Part shown: in pieces, positions 36,223 through 45,479 of the stretch
Layout of the letters: each line of letters begins with the position of its first letter
Position numbering within the stretch: the stretch's first letter is position 1
Source: Acholoe squamosa
Lineage: Eukaryota; Annelida; Polychaeta; Phyllodocida; Polynoidae
DNA length: 64,000 nucleotides
Direction of reading: 5' to 3'
Assembly: GCA_949317995.1 (NCBI GenBank)
Contig: OX439045.1
Location: 3,558,174 to 3,622,173, forward strand
The notes under the pieces: generated by a model
The model's database searches: none
What the model saw: only the letters and a program-made list of their open reading frames with translations
What the model was told of the DNA's origin: nothing
Translations under genes and position numbers: made by a program

Positions 36223-37093
36223 CATTTTTTAGACTTTTCCCACTGTTATTCCAAACCATGAGGGATAATTTACCTGTTTTACACTATGGCACTTAGATAT
36301 ATGTGGGGGGCAAATAACTGACATAGTTAATATAGTTAAATATGTAAACCCCAGCCAGGATGAGAAGGAATGCCCTATTTCGGGAAGACACCCAAAAAAG
36401 GGCTGTCTGGCTGAAAAAATACTCATGGCCTGCTCACAGCCAAGATAATGGAGCAATTCAAATTATTTTTCCAGATTACTTTAGCATGGGACTAACTCTA
36501 AATGTTAGCACCGAAAATTAACCCATATACATCATAGATATTTTAGGAGGGGGTCATATGCCCTAAAATTTTCGCCCAGACAAACTACTTTACAAAAAGT
36601 TAATTTCTCAAAAAATAAAGACCAACTGCCCCTAGGAAGGCAATCTTAGGTCCAAAATTTCGGTTTCCCTTCAGATTTCAGTGGTCATAAATGGAAGGAC
36701 CCATTCCTATTATCAATTTTTTAAAAAATTATGAAAAATGTCAGATTTATTGATTTTCCTCTACAAAATTGGTCATTTTGGGCCTATTTTAGCCCCCTGG
36801 TGCCTAAAATATGCATATTGGACCATCAAAACCCATATGTAACATGAAGATCTCAATGAGCCCTACATTTTGAGCCAAAAGAATAAGGGGGGAAACTAAA
36901 ATCCCAAGTGAAGGAGCTGGAATACATCCAATTTTGTCATATGCAAACCTTCTATGATTTGTGACCAGATGCAGGGCTGTAATGGCATATAACTGAGTGA
37001 TGTCACTACGACTTGAAGGGGGTCTAGTCGTACCATCTTGAGAAATGGCTTCCAGGCGCATAGAAGCCCAAGGACTAAATATACTATGATATA

Positions 37094-37263
37094 CAGTGAG
37101 ATCTCGGACTGTGCCATGCCTAAATCCTTTGGAGAATCGGGTGGATCCTGAGACTGAGTATTGAGTGAAAATAAAGTGAATTCTTTAGAATGGTCTCTTT
37201 TGTAAGTCTGGCCGATACAGGGCGCAGCGGCCTATGGGATGGCGGATTAAAGGGATCTCACTG
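37094..37263. mobile_element. Pogo-like MITE with CAGTGAGATC ends
   Basis: CAGTGAGATCTCGGACTG and, inverted, CAGTGAGATCCCTTTAATC, flanked by TA (37092-37093, 37264-37265). It is part of the unit duplicated in 37129-37801. Confidence 0.75.
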
Positions 37264-37801
37264 TATGATATATGTATCCCTGTATACAATTGTAGGGGCT
37301 GGCATTATCTTATGAATATATATTATTACAGATCATCCGAGCGGCATGTTTGTATGTGGCTAGTTCCTTCCAGTTCAGATAGGTGACGCCTATGGCACTT
37401 AGTCAAACCATGAGGGGGCAGCACCATGCACCGCTCCCAGCTTCTTCTCAGTCTCTGGCGCCCAACTGTATCAATAGTACAGTCTGGGATTACTCATTCC
37501 AGCCACTTGGAGAATCGGTTGGATCCTGACACTGAGTATTGAGTGAAAATAAAGTGAATTCTTTAGAATGGTCTCTTTTGTACAGGGTGCAGGGGCCTAT
37601 TAGATGGCGGATTAAAGAGATATCACTGTACGATACAATTGTAGGGGCTGGCATTACCTTATGAATATATATTATTACAGATCATCCGAGCGGCATGTTT
37701 GTATGTGGCTAGTTCCTTCCAGTTCAGATAGGTGTAGCCTATGGCACTTTATAGTCAAACCATGAGGGGGCAGCACCATGCACCGCTCCCAGCTTCTTCT
37801 T
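37129..37801. repeat. Direct duplication, period ~378 bp
   Basis: Copy 1 begins TTGGAGAATCGGGTGGATCC (37129) and copy 2 TTGGAGAATCGGTTGGATCC (37507). Both run through ATTACAGATCATCCGAGCGG and end at CGCTCCCAGCTTCTTCT. The second copy has lost an internal stretch around GGCCGATACAGGGCGC. Confidence 0.85.
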
Positions 37802-38652
37802 GGAAGCCGGACGATCAGTACTAAAGACCAATGCAGCAAGAAAAGGTGACTTTTTCATGAATAAAGTTGTGTTCAGGTCAATTTTGGTGGAAAGCCTAGG
37901 GATTCACAAGACAGTTATCCTTCAAATAATGGATATTTCATAATAGGCTGGCCTGACAAGGAAAGTTTGCATTATCAATAGATTTGCTTCAGTAAAGTCC
38001 AAAAACTTTGTCAGCAACTCTGAAAAGTCACCCTTTCTTGCCGTATTGATCTATAGATGCTATTGTGCTTCCTTAATGAAGGTCAACTCACATTCTACAT
38101 TGCTCAACCCGACTCACTCAAATCACTTATTGTGGGTTTTGCATCTAGTGCTAAGCCAGCCTCAGAGCCATCTCCATGACCTTAACCTCCACACTAAATA
38201 TACTATATGAATAATATTATCATGTTTCTCCCTGAATACGATGTTAAAGTGACATAATCCGATTTTTTTTTTCATTTTTCAAATCCTGTTCAAATGTGTT
38301 TCACACACTGTAATAGTCTGTGGACTATTAACTGTCATCTTCAGCTCATACATGCATACAAAGGGGGTCCCATGGGCCTAGCTATGGGTATTTTACAGTG
38401 TAGTTCAAACGGATGGACTTTAGGTGTGCACGCCAAAAGTAGGAAATTGGGTAAAAATCAGACAGTATTAAATCTTTCAAATATAAGCTTATTTAAGGGG
38501 AACTAGAGCAAATAAAATAGGTACCATAGGAATTTTGATCTATGTGAACATCTCGGTTCATTCCTGAGAAGATTGATTTTTGGGCCCCAACCATCGGACT
38601 ATGCCGCTTTAACCCTTTACAGGTCAACAGATTGGTGCATCCGAAATGCATC

Positions 38653-38840
38653 GGGCTTCCCAAGCCCACTTAAAAGGGTCTATTTCTCCTCTTTCCTATC
38701 CCCTCGGGATGTGTGTGGTGCACATATGCGCGGGCACTGACATATTCCTCTGTGAAATTGTGTAATGTAATTCTCGCCATGAATATGACCTTAGCTGTCG
38801 AAATGGCGTTAAACATCTATTACTCACTCACTCACTCACT
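38653..38840 (+). mobile_element. SINE/LINE 3'-end insertion with perfect 12-bp target duplication
   Basis: CCGAAATGCATC occurs at 38641-38652 and again at 38841-38852, exactly flanking a 188-bp insert that ends AAATGGCGTTAAACATC followed by (ACTC)n. Such GGCGTTAAAC tails with a simple-repeat end are known from invertebrate retroposons. The perfect duplication implies recent insertion. Confidence 0.85.
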
Positions 38841-39353
38841 CCGAAATGCATCAATACTGTAGGATCAGGGTGCGTGAATGTATTATGTGGACTTTACTGG
38901 GCTTATCCACAGATGCAAATGAAGACACATGTATGTTTCGAGATTTGAGATTTTTTTCAGTCTTTTTATTTCATGTTTATTTACAAAATCAATACAGTTT
39001 AACATTCAATGAGAAAAGCGAAAGGTAAGCCACTTTTATGCTGTGCAGCAAATTCATGGCCGCAACTTTCAACTCAATATCCATTCGTTTGTAGATCGCA
39101 CAAACTATATATTAAAATCAAATAGAACACCTAAAACTAACCTGACACTAATAGTCTTGTAGTTTGTGTCATACAATAAACTTGGTGCAAAATAACAATG
39201 ATGACAAGGTGATCATGGACAAAAATAGAGAAGGTATTATAATTCTTGTACAGCGATTATTAAGTAAAGTGATGATACACACCAAAGAAATGGAAGGAGG
39301 AACTTAGTGTATTGGACCGAAGTTGATGATGGCAAGAGATAAAGGATGTATAC

Positions 39354-39617
39354 TACCGTAATCTCCCGCGTATAAGGCGCGTCTTATATGGGGGTTTTAA
39401 GTCCTCATTGGATCCATAAGGGGGACACCAAGACCTTTCTTTTGATATCTTACATGCCCCCTTGGTCATAATAGGACATAAGGGGGCCCAGGAGGGTAAT
39501 TTTGAAAATTCATTCAGTAGAACCAAAGTTATGAATTTTTCATTTTTTTGAGAATTTTCCAAATTTTTAGGTGTGCCTTATACCCGGGTTGCGCCTTATA
39601 CACGGGAGATTACGGTA
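39354..39617. mobile_element. TIR element with TACCGTAATCTCCCGCGTAT ends
   Basis: TACCGTAATCTCCCGCGTAT at the left and its inverted complement ACACGGGAGATTACGGTA at the right, TIR about 27 bp through AAGGCGC. CTA flanks both sides. Non-autonomous. Confidence 0.85.
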
Positions 39618-39949
39618 CTATTGAATTGTGTAATTTCTATAAAGCCTAATATGACACTAAAGAACTGCATCCCAATATATTCTCATCTGTCGATTATTAA
39701 GAATCAATCAGATTAAATGAGTGAGTCTCTGTAAGGGAACAGGGTAGGTAAATTTACTTTAGGGTTCCCTTGAACTGGTCTTTGGATGCAATAATCCTGG
39801 TGGAAATATCATGATTATTCCATTCGCTAGCTATAATGTATACAATGACAGCTTTGGGCCTTCAAACATTAAGACAGGACCATCCCAATATCTAATGGCT
39901 AGTCTTCTGTACTCAATATATAAATCATCTCTAGACATATCATAAGCCT

Positions 39950-40156
39950 TAAACCCTTTAAAGGCTGCTCGTCAGCACTTCATTAGAGCATCATGCCGAC
40001 CCTATGGGGGTTGATACATATACTCATATACTCCCGGAGAGTCGGCATGATGCTTCAATGAAGTGCTGGTGAGCAGTCTCACCAGCACTTCATTGGTGCA
40101 CCATGACGACCAATGGGCATGATGCACTCCTACATCAGCGGCCTTTAAGGGGTTAA
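39950..40156. mobile_element. Family A MITE (left hairpin half deleted)
   Basis: CCTTTAAAGGCTGCTCGTCA jumps directly into the 3' arm of the left hairpin; the right GAAGTGCTGGTGAGCAGTCT hairpin is full and the end is CGGCCTTTAAGGGGTTAA. Confidence 0.85.
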
Positions 40157-40359
40157 GAAGTATTAATGAGTAAAGTTCCCCAGTCAGCAAGGGAATTAAC
40201 ATGAGTTTCATTATGAATTGAGTCTGTTTTTGTCCCAATTTGCAATTTATCATCTTCAAGCACCAGTTTTGACATGTTTGTAATCTTTGTGAATAAGTAT
40301 CATCCAAGCAGGCACATAGAATATCACCATATTTAATAACAGGGAATATAAAAGTGAGC

Positions 40360-40589
40360 ATTAGGGAGTGGTCATTATTTATCAACAGGGGGGGTGGTGG
40401 GTTTGAGGGGGGCGTAACATTTTCAGACCCCTCCCGAGGGGGGGGCTAAAAAATTTTTGACCCGTCTCGAGGGGGGGCTAAAAAAATTCACCCTCTTTTT
40501 AGCAAAAAAGCCCGCACGTTACTATAGATCAAAGAGGGGCGCATAAACCCACAACCCCCCCTGTTGATAAATAATGACCACTCCCTTAG
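40360..40589. mobile_element. Family C G/C-rich palindromic MITE
   Basis: TTAGGGAGTGGTCATTATTT ... GTTGATAAATAATGACCACT and CCCTTAG. Contains GTTACTATAGATCAAAGAGG, the conserved core. Shorter than the other copies. Confidence 0.85.
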
Positions 40590-40692
40590 TAGCACATAAC
40601 ATCTATAATCAATTTCTCTGATGTTCACTGAACTTTTTGTATGATAATCTTGGGTCAAGGATAACACCGAGGAAATAGGTGTAATGTAATAC

Positions 40693-40698
40693 TTTATT
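40693..40698 (-). terminator. Poly(A) signal of the ApaH-like phosphatase gene
   Basis: TTTATT on the plus strand (AATAAA on minus), about 290 nt after the stop codon at 40989-40991. A TA tract (40893-40933) would lie in the 3' UTR. Confidence 0.4.
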
Positions 40699-40887
40699 GA
40701 ACTATTCACCTTGTAGTCTAAGATTTAAGTTGATTTGATTATGTCTAACAATCATGTATGTTATCATTTTTTTTTCATATTGACAGTTAGTTTGTTCTCG
40801 GCACACCAACTACTTAAAGTATTGAAATCATATTGCATGAAAGTTTGTAAAATATCACAGTCATCGCAGTGTCATCAGCATATATAT

Positions 40888-40892
<5 letters not shown>

Positions 40893-40933
<41 letters not shown>
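40893..40933. repeat. TA microsatellite
   Basis: (TA)n of about 40 bp just downstream of the phosphatase stop codon. Confidence 0.95.
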
Positions 40934-40936
<3 letters not shown>

Positions 40937-40988
40937 ACAGAAATTTCTGATTATGTCATCAGTTAAATCCCCTATGATCTTAATTGTG

Positions 40989-42446
40989 TCAAGTCAAGGA
41001 ATACACCATTTTAGCTTTGACAGTGTGGAACTCTTCATTCTCCACAGGAAGCCGAACAGCTGTCAGTGCGCCACCCTTCACACAGCGAGTGTCGAGGCCA
41101 GTCACCAGCGGCAAGCGTTGCACCCTGGGATTGCCCTGCTTGTCCTGCCCCCTTCTGGCATCATGCCCAAAGTAGACATGTTGGGGCCCTGTCCATAATT
41201 CACCCCAATGTACCCCGGCGTCTGTGTCTTCGTAAGCAGCTAACTGTCCATCGCCTCTTTTTACTACATTTCTCATTACGATAATATCTCGTGTCGGCTG
41301 TTCCTCGATTGGTACATTCGGTAGGAAGCCAGCGTGCACCACCAGTGCATTGTGCTCCAGGATTGAAATGACGTAGGGCAGGGACCGCAGGTAGTTATAG
41401 TAGTCCTCATGGCTTCGTGCAGCCCGCTGTTCGAGCCAGTACACCTCATGGTTACCTAACACACTGTACACACCTTTGGTTTTCCTCGCAAAGCGCAAAA
41501 CCTCCTTAGATTTAGGCCCCTTGTTAACAAGGTCTCCCACAAAAACAACCAGGGCATCATCCACAAGTCCACCCTCAAGACGTTCAGACTTTAGCACTTT
41601 GGCTTGATGTAGGAGTGCCGTCAGTTCGTCATAACAACCATGTACGTCACCGATGACGTAGATACGCTTGCCTCTGGTCTGTTCCTCTGTTAAAGTCAGG
41701 ATCTTATCACCCACAATCTCAGGCGTTTGGTAACGACGGAACCTGAAATTGAAAATATGGCTGAGTAAGCTCCTGAAGGAAGACCTGAAAAGTGGGCCAT
41801 AAATGACATCATGCTTTTTTGACAATTTTTGACCTGCCCCCTCCCTCCCCTCCTCCCCTGTTATGCTTTTACAATAGAAATGTCATCATAGTATTTGGGG
41901 GAGAGAGAGCCAATGGAAAGGCAGATATCACAGATACCAGTTCCTGGTACCAGATAGATAAGACAAGTAAATCTAATAAGCAGATATACAGTACATTGTA
42001 GTGGCCCGCATGAGCGGCCAGACATCTCACTGCTTTTAATCTCACTGTAAACCTGGCACTTATACAAGACAGCCGCTTATTTTAGATACATATTTTAGTG
42101 CTTAAATTTTAATATCAATGCCCCTATACCCTGGCACTTGTATACATGAGACGGGTGCTTTTTTGAGACCCCAGCTCTTAAACAGACCATTACGGTAGAT
42201 AGAAATACAGATGATAATAATGTAGATCTGCACAGATAGTACTTACATTTTGCTATCTTGGTCTTCTGGCTGACAAACTCCCTGTGACTCCTCTATGTTA
42301 CAACTTTCCTCTGCTCTTACTCCACCGGTAAACCCAGCTAGTATGAACAGACAGCACAACACTACTCCCACTACATGCAGGACTAGGGTGGCTCTGTGCC
42401 TCCTCACTCCACTGTTCTCATAGGGTGCTCTATGCCACACCCCCAT
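40989..42446 (-). CDS. ApaH-like (PPP-family) metallophosphatase with N-terminal membrane anchor; 2 exons, 317 aa
   Basis: Exons 42247-42446 and 40989-41742 (minus), phase-2 joint AT|G, acceptor TTTTCAATTTCAG. Residues about 18-43 form one hydrophobic segment (TLVLHVVGVVLCCLFILAG), a signal anchor or uncleaved signal; a Cys-containing acidic linker follows. The catalytic domain has all metallophosphatase motifs: GDVHGC, GDLVNKGP, GNHE, VVHAG and YFGHDARRG, and ends with TGLDTRCVKGGALTAV, which resembles the ApaH/ApaH-like C-terminal block. Family knowledge: ApaH-like phosphatases cleave dinucleoside polyphosphates or decap mRNA/NAD ends, or act as protein phosphatases; which applies here cannot be told, and a lumenal or extracellular location is inferred from the anchor. 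A longer open frame runs upstream of the acceptor to 41825 but lacks an anchor, and the spliced form is preferred. The gene sits between two PANK-like genes. Confidence 0.88.
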
Positions 42447-42526
42447 GTTTACAACGTTGTAAAATCCCCCAGAGTGCTGTGGTGCAATCCATGGAACAGG
42501 ATGTCACACACGGGATGTCACACTCC

Positions 42527-42534
42527 TATTTATA
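42527..42534 (-). promoter_or_regulatory. TATA box of the phosphatase gene
   Basis: Reads TATAAATA on the minus strand, 81 nt upstream of the ATG at 42446; this spacing would place the start of transcription near 42500 and give a leader of about 55 nt. Confidence 0.45.
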
Positions 42535-42651
42535 AACGTGTGTAAGGTGTGTGAGGTCAGTGAGTGATAATAGGGGACTTAGATATGCTTATCAACAAAC
42601 TAGTCTCCAAGCAGATGTTATGTTTGTCTGTGTTGGTACTCGGAGAGCTAT

Positions 42652-43105
42652 AGGTTGCAGTACACTAATTGACGGGAGGTGGCAGCAGGAGACACTTTGT
42701 AGCTCCGCACTGAAGGGTGTTGTACAATGATTATTGGTCTAAAATCTGACAGTGGGTAGGCAAACAGGGTATCAAATTAATCCTTAGGGTGTATATTAAT
42801 AGATTTGAGTGTTATTTAGGCTGATATTTGATGGTAAGTTGAGGGGGGTGCACTCTATTTAATTAGAGAATGTATTGAAATCATTCACTGCAAAACCCCC
42901 AAATCTGGGTATGTCCGCACTCTAAGGCCTATAGCAAAAAAGTTAATCACATTGTACCACATGCCATGGCCCTAAATTATTGGGAAAAATGTATATCTAC
43001 AAGAAAATAATAGTGGCTAAGCCCAGATACTTGCACAAGTATTTTATTTTCGCCCAAAAGCTATATAGGCCAACAGTGGAAAAATAATTAGTGTTCTGCA
43101 GCCTC
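42652..43105. repeat. Family D dispersed repeat
   Basis: GGTTGCAGTACACTAATTGA, GGGAGGTGGCAGCAGGAGAC, then AAAGCTATATAGGCCAACAG at the far end. A second, internally deleted copy follows at 43113-43235 and a third lies at 44063-44455. Confidence 0.8.
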
Positions 43106-43112
43106 TAGCCCA

Positions 43113-43235
43113 GAGGTTGCAGTACACCAATTGACGGGAGGTGGCAGCAGGAGACACTTTGTAGCTCTGCACTTTTTTTCCCGCTGATATGCTATATAAG
43201 CCAACAGTGCGAAAATAATTAGTGTCTTGCAGCCT
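43113..43235. repeat. Family D repeat, internally deleted copy
   Basis: Keeps the start (GAGGTTGCAGTACACCAATT) and end (GCTATATAAGCCAACAGTGC) of the family but lacks the middle 300 bp. Arranged head-to-tail with 42652-43105. Confidence 0.8.
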
Positions 43236-44062
43236 CTATGGGCTATATAGGGTCTTTTACCAAATCCACCAAATCTCACTAAAATGTGTTTATTCTCCAT
43301 GGGGTAAGTCAGATTAACAATGTTATGGAGAAAAATGTCAAGAAAGTTGGTATAATCACAGAAAAAATGCCAAAATTCATGTTAATGGCATTTTGGCCTC
43401 AGAGTGATTTCCAGCAAATTTATTGACGTTGATCCGCAGACCTGATATTTCATTCCAGGGGGTACATGGTAATCAAAATGATAATTTTTAGGATCAGAAT
43501 GACCTGAACTTTTCATTCTCAGCTGTTTCCATCTATTTCCATCACCTTTTCATGCGTCGGGTAAAAACAGCATTTTTCTCTCCCTGACCTATACAGCCAA
43601 TGAATGTCTCCTGACACTTAATAAAATGTCCTTGTATTCACCACATGTGGTTTATTTTTTCGTCCTTACATGGGGAGACTTGAATAATGTGCAAATAGGG
43701 CTATCTAAACCAATGCACATGGAGTAAAGATGCATTTTGTTGAATTTTTTCCTTTATAACATTATATTTCCGAGGGTTTTTTCATTCATTTTACCCCAAA
43801 TTTTCTATGTTTTATATCACCTAGAGAGGAAATAACACTCAGTGCCTCACATGGTGATCCTTGGCAATCAGCATGTCAAATTTCGATAAAATTTGAGGAG
43901 AGCGCCCAGACTGATAACTGCTCTGGGAATCAATTCTCAGTGTACTTTGAGGGTTCAGAAAGGCATAAAAGTAAGGGAATCTGGATGAGACATTACTGGG
44001 GCTGTGTATAAAAGCTTTTCAAGCTATTTCATTGACCAACAAGATTCCAACCCAGGCCTTTA

Positions 44063-44455
44063 GGTTGCAGTACACCAATTGAAGGGAGGTGGCAGCAGGA
44101 GACATTTTGTAGCTCGAGCTGCACTGAAGGGTGTTGTACAAAGATTATTGGTCTAAAATCTGACAGTGGATAGGCAAACCAGGTATCAAATTAATCCTTA
44201 GGGTGTATATTAACCGATTTGAGTGTTATTTAGGCTGATATTTGATGGTAAGTTGAGGGGGTGCACTCTATTTAATTAGAGAATTTATTGAAATCATTCA
44301 CTGCAAAACCCCCAAATCTGGGTATGTTCGCACTCTACGGCCGATAGCGGAAAAGTTAATTACATTGTACCACATCTCATGGCCCTAAATCAATGGGAAA
44401 AATGTGTACCTACAAGAAAATAACAGTGGCAAACACCTGACTTTGCCATTAAACT
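44063..44455. repeat. Family D dispersed repeat
   Basis: GGTTGCAGTACACCAATTGA to AAGAAAATAACAGTGGCAAA, colinear with 42652-43020. Confidence 0.8.
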
Positions 44456-44471
44456 CCTGCTTGTCCCTGGT

Positions 44472-44734
44472 TAACCCTTTAAAGGCTGCCGATGCATTAG
44501 TGCATCATGCCCATTGGTCGCCATGATGCACCAATGAAGTGCTGGGGAGACTACTCGCCAGGACCTCTTGGAGCATCATGCCTACCCTATGGAGTTATTA
44601 CATATACTCCCGGAGGGTCGGAATGATGTTCCAATGAATGCTGGCAAGCAGTCTTGCCAGCACTTCATTGGTGTATCATGATGACCAATAGGTGTGATGC
44701 ATTAATGTATTAGCGGCTCTTAAAGGGTAAAGAT
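44472..44734. mobile_element. Family A MITE, complete alpha/alpha copy
   Basis: TTAACCCTTTAAAGGCTGCC ... TAGCGGCTCTTAAAGGGTAA. Both hairpins and the centre are present. Confidence 0.88.
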
Positions 44735-44916
44735 CCATGTGTTCTGATGAGTCCTGGCACACCGCCATTTGCCAATGTCAAATCCCAATACCGGCTCTCA
44801 TGAACTTCCTGCCAAGAAAGGATTGTAAGAGATTCTTTTATAGAAAATGTATTTGCACACCTGGAGACTAACCATTCAGATAGCCAGCAAAACCCCGAAA
44901 CAATAAGAAATTAGCA

Positions 44917-45031
44917 AATGTCCACTTCCTTAGAATATTTTTGCATCTATTTCCCTCGGTGGCATGCAATCGATGCCACCGAGGGGAATGCGATGCAAAA
45001 ATATTCTATGGGAGTGGATATTTGCATTTAT
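44917..45031. repeat. Foldback hairpin
   Basis: AAATGTCCACTTCCTTAGAA and GAATATTTTTGCAT pair with ATGCAAAAATATTC and GGGAGTGGATATTTGCAT; the inner arms CCTCGGTGGCAT/ATGCCACCGAGG close the loop. Confidence 0.8.
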
Positions 45032-45422
45032 GTCATGGTCCTACTGGATGAATTTGCTTTTAAATTAAGAAAGACAAAGATATTTTAAACTCATCTTATT
45101 CAATGCCCCCCATTGAATACAGCGGTTCTAGTAATAATCTAAAGTGACGTTTGTATCAGCCATGACATGAATTATAACACTGCATGTGAAATTTGTTTTT
45201 CTTGTTCGGGCAATTTTTCTATATTCAATCTCCCTGCCTAACAACTAATTGAAATGTTTAGAAACCAGGTTTACTACAGTTATTTTTGTAATTGTGCACA
45301 ATTACCAAATAAAACTTCTCAAACAGGGTATATAATCAAAGATGTTAGCACTCAAGAACCACATTAGTTTATTTATAATTGTCTTTTTTTATTTCTTCCA
45401 GTCTGTTGATTTAACTTTCATT

Positions 45423-45479
45423 CTATTGTTCAGAATTTTCCTTTTTCTTGGTGTGTAAGAAAGCTCCGAGTGCGCCTTA
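45423..45479 (-). pseudogene. Premature TAA and orphaned C-terminal codons of the second PANK-like gene
   Basis: On the minus strand the last exon reads ...AAG AAC GGT GGG ATG TAA (stop at 45477-45479). After the stop the frame stays open for 17 codons (GALGAFLHTKKKENSEQ) to TAG at 45423-45425. The first and third copies have Tyr (TAC or TAT) at this position and read on into GALGA. The truncation removes the end of the conserved KNGGMYGALGA motif. The change also creates AT|GTAAGG, a 5' splice site consensus. Confidence 0.85.

Larger units (their letters stand above)
32814..40988. other. Intergenic region 3' of the first PANK-like gene
   Basis: No gene recognised. The first 300 bp include the 3' UTR and AATAAA (33074). 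Then come two family H copies, decayed family A copies, a 30-bp-TIR element (34493-34768), tandem duplications at 35.7-36.2 and 37.1-37.8 kb, a SINE-like insertion with 12-bp duplication, a TIR element, a family A and a family C copy, and a TA tract. Confidence 0.65.
42535..45422. other. Spacer between the phosphatase and the second PANK-like gene
   Basis: No gene. Family D repeats occupy much of 42.65-43.24 and 44.06-44.46 kb, a family A copy lies at 44.47-44.73 kb and a foldback at 44.93 kb. 43.24-44.05 kb is AT-rich DNA in which I see nothing else. 45368-45373 (TTTATT) is the likely poly(A) signal of the PANK-like gene on the minus strand. Confidence 0.6.

Noticed and set aside
41743..41825. 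Upstream extension of the phosphatase second exon as the true N-terminus (Met at 41825)
   Set aside because: A TTTTCAATTTCAG acceptor at the exon edge joins in frame to an anchor-encoding exon with a GTAAGT donor and a TATA box upstream; the extension reads through intron sequence.
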